A stretch of 64,000 bases of DNA, taken from the NCBI GenBank assembly GCA_963714415.1, contig CAVQOL010000023.1:1-64000 (forward strand), read 5' to 3'. This DNA is from JAGXRK01 sp963714415. GTDB lineage: Bacteria; Bacteroidota; Ignavibacteria; Ignavibacteriales; Ignavibacteriaceae. The notes under the pieces are model-generated. The model was given only the letters and a program-made list of their open reading frames with translations, had not been told where the DNA came from and did not search any database. The position numbers were made by a program, and so were the translations under genes. Shown piece after piece: positions 39,497 through 50,368 of this stretch (its first letter is position 1; every line of letters begins with the position of its first letter).

Positions 39497-40128
39497 AAAG
39501 AATAATCTCTTTAACTGCAGTATTAGTTTTATTTACTGCATCATTGTTTGCACAGGGTTTTAAAGTGAAAGCTTCGGGTGAACAAACTTTTAATTTTGCC
39601 GATAAAGGTGGAAGAAACCAGGCAACATTCTTCAGCACAACTCCGCTTGAAGATATTAACGGCTTAACTAATGATATTAAAGGCAACGTGACTTTTAATG
39701 TAAATGATTTGAAAACTCTTAAAGGAAGTATTTCTGTTTCTGTAGCTTCTATAAAAACAGGTATCGATTTAAGAGACGAACATTTAAGAAGTGAAGATTG
39801 GCTTAACGCAGGAGTATATTCTTCAATTAACTTTACTATAAAAGGTGTGAGTAATATAAAATCTTTAGCAGATAATAAACTTCAGGCTAAAGTTACTGGC
39901 GATTTTACACTACGGGGTGTCACCAAAGAAGTTGTGTCCACTGCAACATTGACTTTTCTGGATGAAAACGAACAAACACAAACAAGGGCACCGGGAGATC
40001 TTCTTGGCATACAAGCAAAGTTTAATTTAAAGTTATCCGATTTCGGAATTAATAATCAAGTTGTTGGACAAAAGGTCGCAGAAGTTGTAGAAGTTGGTGT
40101 TAATATGGTTGGTTCAAACGCAAACTAA
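39493..40128 (+). CDS. YceI-family periplasmic protein
   Basis: The 211-residue protein has a signal peptide (residues 1-20) and the YceI lipocalin-like barrel: VTFNVNDLKTLKGSISV, IDLRDEHLRSEDWL and VTGDFTLRGVTKEV. The family binds polyisoprenoids or related lipids in the periplasm. It overlaps the small membrane protein gene and is followed by a terminator at 40152. Confidence 0.93.
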   Translation: MKRIISLTAVLVLFTASLFAQGFKVKASGEQTFNFADKGGRNQATFFSTTPLEDINGLTNDIKGNVTFNVNDLKTLKGSISVSVASIKTGIDLRDEHLRSEDWLNAGVYSSINFTIKGVSNIKSLADNKLQAKVTGDFTLRGVTKEVVSTATLTFLDENEQTQTRAPGDLLGIQAKFNLKLSDFGINNQVVGQKVAEVVEVGVNMVGSNAN

Positions 40129-40151
40129 GTTGCAGATTCGATGCTATATGT

Positions 40152-40186
40152 AAGCCCGGTCCTGAAAAGGATCGGGTTTTGTTTTT
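40152..40186 (+). terminator. Rho-independent terminator after the YceI gene
   Basis: AAGCCCGGTCC at 40152-40162 pairs with GGATCGGGTTT at 40169-40179 (some G-T pairs), followed by a T run. Confidence 0.87.
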
Positions 40187-40303
40187 TAAATCTGCTATAC
40201 TAGGTAGAATTATTATTCCTGCATCTCACCTTTAGTAAATAAGGTGAAGCTAAAATCCCTATTCTTGTTTATCTTTGAACATAAAATTTTATAAAATGTT
40301 GGT

Positions 40304-40834
40304 ATGTCTAAAATCATAACAATCTTTGGAAGCTCATTTCCTAAAGAAGAAAACGAACAATATAATTTCGCTTATAATCTTGGTGCTAAACTCGCACAAA
40401 ATAAGTTTGAAATCTGTACCGGCGGTTTTTACGGAATAATGGAAGCTGCTTCAAAAGGCGCTTTGGACAACGGGGTGGAAGTTTACGGCGTTACTGTAAC
40501 CCTCTGGGGTTCTGATCCCAATCGGTATATTACTCGTGAAATAAGATGTGCGAATGTTTTTGAACGTATTGAAAAGTTAATGAAACTTGCCGATGCTTTT
40601 ATAATTCTTCAGGGTGGAACCGGAACATTGCTTGAATTAGCTGCTGTTTGGGAATATGCAAATAAAAAGCTGATGGACAGTAAACCAATAATCTGCCACT
40701 CATCTATGTGGAAAGAAATTGTTGATGTTATGGATAAGCAAATGATTTATGAAAACCGTGATCCCGGGTTAGTAAAGTGTTTCGATACTGTTGACGAAAT
40801 TGTTGAATATCTTATTCAGACAATTGGCAATTAG
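40304..40834 (+). CDS. LOG-family protein (TIGR00725-like)
   Basis: The 176-residue protein has a Rossmann fold with ITIFGSSFP, TGGFYGIMEAASKGAL and ILQGGTGTLLELAAVWE, the substrate loop of LOG-type nucleoside monophosphate phosphoribohydrolases. It departs from the usual PGGxGTxxE by having QGG. Function may be nucleotide salvage or cytokinin-like base release. A possible -7 element TATCTTTG lies at 40270-40277, 26 bases before the start. Confidence 0.87.
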   Translation: MSKIITIFGSSFPKEENEQYNFAYNLGAKLAQNKFEICTGGFYGIMEAASKGALDNGVEVYGVTVTLWGSDPNRYITREIRCANVFERIEKLMKLADAFIILQGGTGTLLELAAVWEYANKKLMDSKPIICHSSMWKEIVDVMDKQMIYENRDPGLVKCFDTVDEIVEYLIQTIGN

Positions 40835-40908
40835 CCGCAGGAACGCACCCCGAATCGTCAGATACGTCTGATGGCGTGTTCTTACTAATAAAATTGTACG
40901 TTTAATTT

Positions 40909-42137
40909 TCAATTCTCATCATTGAGGCTTGTCTTTTCGCTTCTAAGTTTTTGCGAAACTTTTTCTGCTTCACGAAAAACTCTTAGAAAATTTTCACCGG
41001 CAAGTTTTTTTAATTCGTCTTCTGTCCAACCTCTGCGCACAAGTTCTTCAAAAAGATTGGGAAATTTTGAACAATCTTCCAATCCTTCAACAGCTCCGGT
41101 GAATCCGTCAAAGTCGGAGCCAATGCCAATATGATCAGCACCAATTAAATTTTTAATGTGATCTAGATGATTCGCGAGATCCGCTATTGTGCTTTAGGCT
41201 CAGGATTTTTAGTTTTCCATTCTTCTATTATTGCTTTAGCAGTTTCTTTGTTTCCCATTTTCAGAGAATCATAAACAGCTTCATAGAGATCAAACCAGTC
41301 GGCATATTCCTGACTTATGAAGAAAGGAACGAAACTAACCATGATAATCCCGTTATTTTTTTTAAGCAGATTAAGAATATCGTCCGGGACATTTCGTTTG
41401 GTATTTACAAATTTTCTGCTGTTGGCGTGGGAATAAATTACAGGTGCCTCAGAAGTTTCAAAAACATCTTTCATAACTTTATCTGATACGTGAGAAATAT
41501 CAACAAGCATTCCGAGTCTGTTCATTTCTCTTACAACTTCTTTACCAAATTCATTCAGACCGTTATGTCTTGCTGAATCAAAGGCTGCATCTGCCCAATC
41601 GTTTGAGTAATTCCAAGTAAGAGTCATATATCTTACACCGAGCTGATAATAAAGTCTTAACATTGGAAGAGAGTTTTCAATCTGTTCACCGCCTTCAATA
41701 TTCATCAGCATAGCAATCTTGCCTTCGTTGAAAGCATCCATTATGTCGTTTGACGAATAAGCAAATGAAAAATTGTTTTTATATCGATCGGCAATACGAT
41801 AAAGACAGTCAACCGTCTCGAGCATTGATTTGGTTAATGAGCTGTCATCAAAACTAAATACAGTGAAAAATTGAGCACCTACTTTTCCTTCTTTTAAACG
41901 AGGAATATCTGTTTGTCCCGATGTGGATTTAGAGATATCATATTCATCCAGATTTCCTTTTCTGTCTTTATAGTAGTAATAGTGTAACAGCAAATCGTTG
42001 TGTCCGTCAACAAGCGGAACAGAACTTAAAACTTTATTGGCAATTTCCAGATGTTCTGTGTTTTGTGATTGGGAGTAGATTATTGAACATTGAAAGAATA
42101 GTAAAATGACACTTAGAATTATAACTGATGATTTCAT
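40909..42137 (-). CDS. Membrane dipeptidase (renal dipeptidase family, M19), frame broken once
   Basis: M19 enzymes are zinc dipeptidases. A signal peptide (residues 1-22) is followed by the metal motif VDGHNDLL, NIEGGEQIENS, the long YMTLTWNYSNDWADAA block and DISHVSDKVM. The frame shifts near 41195; the next frame continues IADLANHLDHI, then GADHIGIGSDFDGF and ELKKLAGENFLRVF to a stop at 40909. Total length of about 409 residues fits. It may help use peptides released by the S46 and S9 peptidases of this region. Confidence 0.9.
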
Positions 42138-42311
42138 GATAATTTTTCTCGTATTTAATTCCGGTTTAAAATTGCAGAATAATTTTTAAAGGAACAATTA
42201 TTTGATCAGAAAATTTTATTTTTACACCTGATGTTTAAAATTACTTTAATATCAGAAATTTCTTTAGCGGCTGAGTGAATTTGTAATCTCAGCAGAAACA
42301 TTAGATACAAT

Positions 42312-43457
42312 ATGAGATATATTTTCACTCAACTTACAATTCTTCTGGTTTTAGTCTCGTCTGAATACTTTGCTCAGGAGTCAAAAGAAAAAGACATTTC
42401 ACATGACTCAATTTCCATTTCACAAAATGAAAGTCGTTACGTTTACCTTTTAGGTACGAGCTTTATCTCGGGTTACATGATTCCCCATGCAAAAGAAGTT
42501 GTAAACGTCCGCGGGTTAAATCCGCGTGGTTATGAACTGGATTTTTACTGGCACTTAAATTATGATGAGGTCTGGAACGATTGCAAGTGTTATCCAAGAG
42601 TAGGCGCATTTTTTGCTTATTATGATTTTGATCAGGAAGAAATTTTGGGCCACGGTTTTTCAGCAGGATTAAATTTTACATACTTCTTTGGACTTCCGGA
42701 TGATTTTAATTTTCATCTTAAAGGAAAAGGAGGGTTGTCTTATCTTACAAATCCGTTTGATAAAGACGCTGAATTAAGAAATTGGTCTTATTCAACACAC
42801 TTTAACTATATCCTATCAGTTGGCGGCGGTATAACGTATAAACCTCTTGAGAGAATTGAACTTCAGTTAGACGGAAGCATGAATCATCAATCAAATGCAG
42901 CGCTACTTGAGCCGAACGGAGGAGTAAACTATTGGGCACTTGCACTTTCTGCTAATTATTTTTTAGACAAACCTGATTTTTATATTAGAGATATTTATGA
43001 TCCATATCCAACTGCCGAAAAGAAAAAGCGTTGGGATTTATCTTTCTCATGGGGAATATCATCAATGCCATATCCTATGCCTGGACAAGTCCCAATGTAC
43101 AGCATTACAATCTTAAGAAGTATACAAACTTACAGGATTATGGCTTTAACATTTGCTGTAGAGCTTGAGAGAAATGGAAGAGCAGTTGAAATTGCCAGAA
43201 GAGAATATCCTGATCAGGCAATAAATCCTTACCGTGGATCATTATTGCTCGGTGTTGAATTTCTTATGGGAAAAACAATTCTCAGCGCGCAACTTGGCGG
43301 ATATGTTTATCGTTCGTTTGCTGAGAAGGATGACATTTATCAGCGCTGGGGAATTATGTATAACATAATAGATAATATTTATATCGGAGGCACATTTAAA
43401 TCCTACCGCAATTCTGCCGATCATTTGAGTTTAAGATTTACATATTCGTTCAGATAA
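42312..43457 (+). CDS. PagL-like acyloxyacyl hydrolase (lipid A 3-O-deacylase family)
   Basis: The 381-residue outer-membrane protein has a signal peptide (1-21) and alternating beta-strands. The block NHQSNAALLEPNGGVN (residues 191-206) matches the PagL catalytic region, with His192 and Ser194 as the active pair. PagL removes the 3-O acyl chain of lipid A. The protein is roughly twice the length of classic PagL, the extra part (about residues 225-381) being more barrel strands, as in Bacteroidota-type relatives. It is convergent with the two-component system genes; a hairpin repeat lies between. Confidence 0.83.
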   Translation: MRYIFTQLTILLVLVSSEYFAQESKEKDISHDSISISQNESRYVYLLGTSFISGYMIPHAKEVVNVRGLNPRGYELDFYWHLNYDEVWNDCKCYPRVGAFFAYYDFDQEEILGHGFSAGLNFTYFFGLPDDFNFHLKGKGGLSYLTNPFDKDAELRNWSYSTHFNYILSVGGGITYKPLERIELQLDGSMNHQSNAALLEPNGGVNYWALALSANYFLDKPDFYIRDIYDPYPTAEKKKRWDLSFSWGISSMPYPMPGQVPMYSITILRSIQTYRIMALTFAVELERNGRAVEIARREYPDQAINPYRGSLLLGVEFLMGKTILSAQLGGYVYRSFAEKDDIYQRWGIMYNIIDNIYIGGTFKSYRNSADHLSLRFTYSFR

Positions 43458-43471
43458 ATTACTTTTGCTTT

Positions 43472-43504
43472 AAGTGTAGGCCACCTTTAAGGTGGACTAC
43501 ACTT
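43472..43504. repeat. Dispersed hairpin repeat, copy 3
   Basis: AAGTGTAG at 43472-43479 pairs with CTACACTT at 43497-43504, and CCACCTT pairs with AAGGTGG inside, with one mismatch. The right arm also encodes the last residues and stop of the response regulator gene. It relates to the hairpins at 5766 and 31931. Confidence 0.75.
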
Positions 43505-44222
43505 TTGTTTCTCCTTCGTTAAATATATATCCTGCGCTTCTTACGCTGACAATGAAAAAAGGATTTGAAGGATCTTTTTCAAAATATTTTCTTAAACGCA
43601 CGATAAAGTTATCAACGGTTCGGGTTTCAACCTCGGGATTAAGGTGCCAAACGTTTTCCAGAAGTTCTTTTCGTGATACAACTTTTCCTTTATTTTCAAT
43701 CAAGTATTTCATTATCATTGCTTCATAAGTTGTTAGCTGGAATTCTTTCCTGCCTTTTTTACACCTAAGATTTTCAAAATTAATTTCATTATCTCCAAAT
43801 TTGAAGAAGGGTTGGTTTGTTATTGCCTTGCTGTACCACGATTTTCGTTTTAACATTCCCTTTACACGCAGAAGCAGTTCATTCAAATGAAATGGTTTTG
43901 TCAGATAATCGTCGGCACCAATTTCAAGTCCTTTTACTTTATCTTCAACACTGGTTCTTGCTGTTAACATTAGTATAGGCATTTGCGGATTTTTGCTTCT
44001 AACCGTCTCCGCAATTTCAAATCCGTTAAAATATGGAAGCATAATGTCAAGAATAATCAAATCATATTCTCTTTCTTCAAAATATTTTATGGCTTCTTTT
44101 CCATCTTTTGCCCAATCGACCTTATAGCCTTCTTCAATTAAATTATACTCCAGCCCTAATGCCATTGTCTCTTCATCTTCAACTAAAAGAATTTTGCCGA
44201 ATTCAATTTTGGATTCACTCAT
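43497..44222 (-). CDS. OmpR-family response regulator
   Basis: The 241-residue protein has a receiver domain with phosphorylation site Asp59 in LIILDIMLP and LTARTSVEDK, joined to a winged-helix DNA-binding domain (TTYEAMIMKYLIENKGKVVS, then TRTVDNFIVRLRKYF). Its start overlaps the end of the kinase gene at 44215, so the pair is co-transcribed. Targets are unknown; the nearby PagL-like gene hints at envelope control. A hairpin repeat arm forms its final codons. Confidence 0.95.
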   Translation of the reverse strand: MSESKIEFGKILLVEDEETMALGLEYNLIEEGYKVDWAKDGKEAIKYFEEREYDLIILDIMLPYFNGFEIAETVRSKNPQMPILMLTARTSVEDKVKGLEIGADDYLTKPFHLNELLLRVKGMLKRKSWYSKAITNQPFFKFGDNEINFENLRCKKGRKEFQLTTYEAMIMKYLIENKGKVVSRKELLENVWHLNPEVETRTVDNFIVRLRKYFEKDPSNPFFIVSVRSAGYIFNEGETKV

Positions 44223-45208
44223 TTGTCTTTTCCTTTAGTTTTTGTTTTGAAGATGATTTTTTCTTTTTATAAACAGGCAATTCTATTTTAACTGTTGTGC
44301 CCTTGCCTTTCCCATCGCTATGAACAGAAATTTTCCCTTTATGATTTTTAAGAATTTCTTTCACCCAGTAAAGTCCCAGCCCTGTGCCTTTTACGTTAGG
44401 AATATCCCTATCATAAATCCTATAAAATTTTTGGAACACTTTTTTCTGTTCATTAGCGAGAAATTCCGATTCCGTTATCCTTAAAGTCAATTTCTATTTT
44501 TTTAGGATGACAAACTATTTTCACATCAATTTTTAAGTTACCAGTGTTGTACTTTATTGCATTATCCATCAGATTATTAAAAACCATTTTAAAAGAATAA
44601 GGATCAATAAGCACCTCACAATCGCCGATATGTTCAACATTAAGTTTGTTATCGGGCAGTCTGAATTGTGAAGCGGAATCTTTAATTATCTTTGGAATGA
44701 ATTGACCTGCCTGATAAACTATAAGACGATTTTTGTTTTGCTTTCCTTCAAGCACAGATATTTCAAGAATAGAGTTGATAAGATTTTGTAGGCGCGCCGT
44801 ATCTCTCATCATAAATTCATAAAATTCTTTTTTCTTTTCGAGGGGCACATCTCTTGAGTTCAGTGTTTCAAGATAAAGCTGAATTGACGAGAGCGGAGAT
44901 TTTAATTCGTGTGTGATGTTTGCAATAAAGTTATCATACAGTTTTGTTAATCTTATCTGTATACTCAGATGCCTGAAGAAGAGAACAAGACTGAAGGAAA
45001 GTCCGGCTAGCATAACGATTCCGACTACAAAAGGAGCAACACTTGGAGTGTCAACAACAATTTGCGGGGATAATTCTTCGCCAACCTGTTCAAAGATTAA
45101 GTTGTTTTTTACATACCAATAAATCCATAACAGCAAAACAGCAAGCCAAACAAGCTGTGCAAGAATAAAAATAACCAGGTTATAAACGAACGAGTGCCGC
45201 TTACGCAT
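44215..45208 (-). CDS. Sensor histidine kinase, frame broken once
   Basis: Two membrane helices (residues about 8-32 and 58-79) flank a short periplasmic loop. The H-box ANITHELKSPLSS (His100), N-box NNLMDNAIKYN, G1 DNGIGI and G2 KGTGLGLYWVKEI follow. The frame shifts near 44460; removing one base gives GISANEQKKVFQKFYRIYD. Repaired length is about 330 residues. It overlaps the response regulator gene and should phosphorylate it. The signal is unknown. Confidence 0.92.
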
Positions 45209-45382
45209 AGCACATTCCTATAATTCTATTTAAGAAAAATCTAATTAGATGAATTAACAAACCAAATATCATTTTTATTCAGTTTAACATCAAATTAAGC
45301 TTATTAATTTTTACAATTCTTTTACAAACACAAAGTAATATTCTTTGCATAATTGTAATATAAATTATTCAGGAGAAACTAC

Positions 45383-46862
45383 TTGAAAGTTCTATTGATT
45401 TATCCCGAAACACCTTCAACATTCTGGAGTTTTAAGGAGGCACTTAAGTTTGTATCGAAAAAAGCTGCCGAGCCTCCGCTTGGACTTATTACTGTTGCGG
45501 CAATGCTGCCGGATGACTGGAAAAAGAAACTTATCGATATTAATGTATCTAATCTAAGCAATAAAGATATCCTATGGGCAGATTACGTATTTATCAGTGC
45601 TATGAATGTTCATCTTAAATCATTCAAGGATATTGTAAGAAGATGTAATAAACTCGGAGTTAAAGTTGTTGCCGGAGGTCCTTTGTGTACTACTCAGTAT
45701 CAAGATCTTCTTGGTATAGATCATTTTATTCTTAATGAGGCAGAAATAACTCTGCCACTTTTTCTGGAAGATTTAAAAAACGGACAACCCACAACATGTT
45801 TATCAGACAAATGAGTTTCCTGAAGTGTCACTTGCCCATATTCCAATGTGGGAATTACTTGATATGAAAAAGTATGCTTCTATGAGTGTACAATATTCGC
45901 GCGGCTGTCCGTATGATTGTGAATTCTGCAGCATAACAATGTTGAATGGAAGAAAACCAAGAGCAAAAAGTGCTGAACAGTTTCTAAATGAACTTAACCG
46001 GTTATATGAACTTGGCTGGCGAGGTGCAATTTCTGTTGTTGATGATAACTTCATTGGTAATAAGAGAAAATTGAAAATAGAATTTCTTCCTGCATTAGTT
46101 AAGTGGTCGAAAGAAAGAAAATATCCTTTCTTCTTTATAACAGAAGTTTCGATAAATCTTGCTGATGACGACGAACTAATGAAACTTATGGTTGAAGCAG
46201 GATTTAATAGTGTATTTGTTGGCATAGAAACACCAAACAGTGAAAGTTTGAATGAATGCGGCAAGACAATAAATCTTAAACGCAACCTTGTTGAATCAGT
46301 TAATAAGTTACAAGGAAACGGAATGATTGTCTCCGGCGGTTTTATCGTCGGATTTGATAATGATACTGAAACGGTATTCGATGAACAAATAAATTTCATT
46401 CAGCAAAGCGGAATTGCAAATGCAATGGTTGGTTTGCTTAACGCACCAACCGGAACGAAATTATTTAACAGAATGAAAAAAGAAGGAAGACTTCTTGAGA
46501 TGTTTTCCGGCAATAATATGGATGCATCCATTAACTTTATTCCCAAAATGGATTACACAAAACTTATCCGCGGTTACAGCAGACTATTAAATACAATTTA
46601 TTCTCAGGAAGAATATTATAAGCGACTGAAAGTATTTTTAAAAGAATATACAGTTCCGCATTGGACACCGAAGACATTAAACCTTGAACAGTTAAAAGCT
46701 TTTTTTAGATTGCTCTGGTTGCTTGGAGTAATTGAAAAAGGGAAACGATATTTCTGGAAGTTATTGTTTGTCAGTCTTTTAAAGTATCCCAGAAAATTTC
46801 CAATTGCAATGACTCTTGCGGTTTATGGTTTTCATTTTCGTCGCGTTATACAAACAGTCTAG
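45383..46862 (+). CDS. B12-binding-domain radical SAM protein with DUF4070-type tail, frame broken once
   Basis: An N-terminal cobalamin-binding-like Rossmann domain (PLGLITVAAMLPDDW, KVVAGGPLCT) is followed by a radical SAM core with the cluster motif RGCPYDCEFCSI and a C-terminal DUF4070-like part ending in repeated aromatic/basic helices. The frame shifts near 45795. Relatives with this layout include methylases such as the hopanoid methylases, but the substrate here is not evident. Total length of about 493 residues fits. A possible hairpin lies downstream at 46871-46928. Confidence 0.85.
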
Positions 46863-46870
46863 AACAATAA

Positions 46871-46928
46871 AACACGGAGAACACAGCTTTTACGGATTTT
46901 CATAGATTCAATCGGTGTCCTCCGCGTT
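46871..46928. terminator. Possible long inverted repeat after the radical SAM gene
   Basis: AACACGGAGAACAC at 46871-46884 and GTGTCCTCCGCGTT at 46915-46928 are complementary at 12 of 14 positions, with a loop of 30 bases. It may act as a terminator between the convergent radical SAM and DPP4 genes; there is no strong T run. Confidence 0.4.
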
Positions 46929-47015
46929 CTATATCTTAATCCGTAAAGAACTCTTTATCTAAACAATCATTATCGAATAACACAATTCGATGCTGAGGGC
47001 ATCGCACAGAAAGCA

Positions 47016-49193
47016 TTACTCCATCAAAAAATCTTTACCTAAAAAATTCTTATACCAGAAATTAACATACTCTCTTTGGGCGTGAATCCATTTGGGAAAT
47101 CTGACACCATGCCTTTCATTGGGATATAACATCAGTTCAAAATCCTTGTTCAGAGTAGTAAGTTTATCAACTAGTTGGATTGTATTTTGCATATGTACAT
47201 TATCATCTAAAGTTCCATGTGTGATGCGTAATTTCCCTTTATATTTATCTGCGTGAGTCATTGCAGAACCAAATTTATAACCTTCCGGATTTTCCTCAGG
47301 TGTATCCATAAATCTTTCAGTATATACATTGTCGTATAAGAGCCAATCGGTTCCGGAGTATTCTGCAATACCGTGCGTAAAATAATCTGCACCATATGTA
47401 AGTGCCATGCAAGTAACATAACCCCCATAACTGCCTCCGGTAATACCAATCTTTGTTGAATCGACAAACGGTTTGGTCTTTAGCCATTTAACGGCTTCAA
47501 TGTAATCGTTCAGTTCCCATTTGCCAAGATTACGGTGCATAAGTGCAGTTCCTTTTTTACCAAAATGTTCCGAGCCTCGGTGATCTACTACGAAATAAAT
47601 AATGCCGCTCTGCGCTATAAAGAATCTATCTAGGTAAGCAAAAAAGGAATTTGATACATCTTTAACTCCTGGACCACCATAAACCGAAAAAAGAACGGGA
47701 TAAGTTTTAGTTTCATCAAAATCGGGAGGAAGAACCCACATTGCAGGAAGTTCAATGCCATCCGAGGTCTTTATTTTCATCAGTTCGACTTTTCCCAAAT
47801 TGTAATCGTCAAAAATTTCTGATTTTCTGTCTCCGATTAATTTAATGCAACTCACCACTAGAATTGTACAGTTCTGTTTTAGGAGGAGTTGAAATGTTAC
47901 TGTGCGTTGTGTAAAAATAGGCTCCGTTTTCAGAAACAGTACAATTGTGTCTGCCTTCTGCACTGGTAAGTTTTTTAAATTTATTCCCATCAAAATCAAC
48001 AACAAATAAATGCGTATCGAAAGAGTTATCCTTATTTCCTTCAAAATAGACTTTTTCGTTTTCTTCATCCACCAATACTATTTCTGTAACAGTCCAATCA
48101 CCTGATGTTAATCTGGATTTAAGTTTGCCTTGCATATCATAATAATATAGGTGTTTCCAACCATCAATATCAGATCTTAGTAAAAAGCCCTTATTGTTTT
48201 TTAGTATGTAAAGATCCTCAAACCAGTCTACCCAGGTTGATTGCTTTTCTTCATAAACTAATCTGTTTTTCCCTGTTGAAGGATCGGCGGAAAGAATCTT
48301 CATATAATCCTGTCCACGATTCAGCAATTGATAGAAAAGTTCTTTACTGTCAGTTGTCCAGAATGGCCATGCAGTATATTGATCTAGCAGTCTCATCCTC
48401 TTCAACCCAAACAACTTTATTGTTAATTAGATGAGTAATACCGAGTTTTACATTGGGATTTGGATCTCCAGCTTTCGGATAATGTTCCCACTCAAGTTCT
48501 CCGTGAACACCATCTGATCTGAACAAAGGAAATTTAGGAACCGGTGAATCGTCAGTTCTTAAAAAAGCAATCATTTCACTGTTAGGCGACCACCAGAAAG
48601 CTTTATAGTTGGTTGCCCGACCAAGAATCTCTTCCATATAAACCCAGGAAGCCCAACCGTTGTATATCGTTTCAGATGCATCAAAAGTTAAGCGTGTTTC
48701 GTTTCCTGTTTGAGTATCTGAATAATAAAGATCACGGTTTTTTGTGTACGCAACTTTTTTTCCGTCAGGTGAAAGGGTTGGATTTTTTTTCTCGGCTTTA
48801 TCATTTGTCAAGCGAATTACTTTTCCAACTGTTCTTGAAAAGAAATAATAATCTTTATCCTTAACAAATAAAAATCCGTCGTAGTCTTTTGTGTTGGCTA
48901 TGCTTCCATCTAGAGTAAGATCATATTCAAGCAACACATCATCGTACTCGGAGTAATCAAGAATAACTTTTTCCTCACCGGTTGATGCATTAACAGCAAG
49001 CAAGTAATGCTTTCCCGTTTTCATTTTTTGACTGGATATAATGCTCATCATCATACCAGCCTCTTAACTGCGGCAAAGGGTTTAAAATTCGTGGTTGACC
49101 GAACAAATAAACTTGATTGAAAGTAAGTTGTTTGTCTTGAGCCTGAACAAGTAAATTAAATCCTGTTATAAGGATAATTATAAAAGGCATCAA
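47016..49193 (-). CDS. Dipeptidyl peptidase IV (S9B), frame broken three times
   Basis: DPP4 removes X-Pro dipeptides from N-termini in the periplasm. The protein has a signal peptide, a beta-propeller part with the substrate glutamate pair in WVYMEEILGR, and an alpha/beta hydrolase part with GGSYGGYV (Ser), TLDDNVH (Asp) and NERHGV (His). The frame shifts near 47850, 48395 and 49035. Repaired length of about 720 residues fits the family. Together with the S46 peptidase and dipeptidase it suggests growth on protein. Confidence 0.9.
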
Positions 49194-49383
49194 TCTTAAA
49201 AGTTTTTGAAGTTAAACTGCATTGATATCATCTCCTTAATGAAAGGAAATAAAAATTATTATTGAGTTACAATATGTTTTGATACGCTGAATATTGCAAG
49301 TAAAAAAAGTTTAAAAACATTATGTTCTTATCTTCATTAAAGAAAAAATATTCAATAGTTTTCAATAAACATTTGGAGAAGTT

Positions 49384-50275
49384 ATGCCAAGATCTCTTCT
49401 TGTTGTTCTGTTGACCTTAGTATTTGCTTTTTCTTTATTCTCACAGAAAGAATTAACAGATAAAACTCTTTTAATCCGCTGCGATGATATCGGAATGAGT
49501 CACGGAGTAAATCTTGCTGCGAAAGAATTAATTGAAAGCGGATTGATTTTTTCCGCTTCAGTAATGGTTCCCTGCGCATGGTTTGATGAAGCAGTTGATA
49601 TATTAAAAGACAATCCTCAAATAAGCGTAGGTGTTCATCTCACTTTGAATTCGGAATGGAAAAATTATAGATGGGGTCCTGTTGCAGGAACTGGTGCGGT
49701 TCCTTCACTTGTAGATTCGTTAGGCAATTTCTTTCCTTCACGTTCAGCATTTTTTGCAAACAATCCCAAACTTGAAGAAGTCGAAACAGAACTTCGTGCA
49801 CAAATTAACAAGGCAATTAAGGCCGGATTAAAATTTTCTTATCTCGACTACCATATGGGAACCGCTGTTGATAATCCGGAGATGAGAAAAATAGTTGAAA
49901 AACTTGCTTCGGAATATAACCTCGCAATCTCACGTTACTTCGGTGAAATTGATCTCGAAAGCATGTACAGTGTTGATGTTGATGATGAAAGAAAATCATT
50001 TAATGACCACGTTAGATAGTCTTAAAGCCAATCAGATTAATTTACTTGTCTGTCATATTGCGAAAGATAATGATGAAATGCAGGCAATGATTGACTTAAA
50101 CGCTTTCGGTTTGAGAGAAATGAGCAAGCACAGAGAAGCAGAACTTAAAACACTTCTATCTGCAGCAATATCGGGTGAATTCATTCAAAGAGGGATTAGC
50201 TTAATTAATTATGATGACTTGATCAGACAATATGGATTAAACAGTATGAAGTCACCTGGGGGAAGCGGATATTGA
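49384..50275 (+). CDS. ChbG/YdjC-family carbohydrate deacetylase, frame broken once
   Basis: The family removes acetyl groups from oligosaccharides such as diacetylchitobiose. A signal peptide (residues 1-20) is followed by the metal motif RCDDIGMSHGVN, the GVHLTLNSEW block and DYHMGT. The frame shifts near 50005 and the remainder (LDSLKANQINLLVCHIA..., ending SGGSGY-like PGGSGY) completes about 296 residues. The exported form suggests action on periplasmic or surface glycans. Confidence 0.87.
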
Positions 50276-50368
50276 TTTATAAGTTTAACCTGTTTTTATA
50301 ATACTTTTATATATTTTATACACATCAAAATCTAAAACTTAATTGAGGAAAGCAGAGTAACAATCCAG

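Noticed and set aside
40846..40885. Possible hairpin GAACGCACC...GGCGTGTTC
   Set aside because: Pairing is imperfect and it lies between two genes where the dipeptidase end was found in another frame; no good case for a terminator or repeat.
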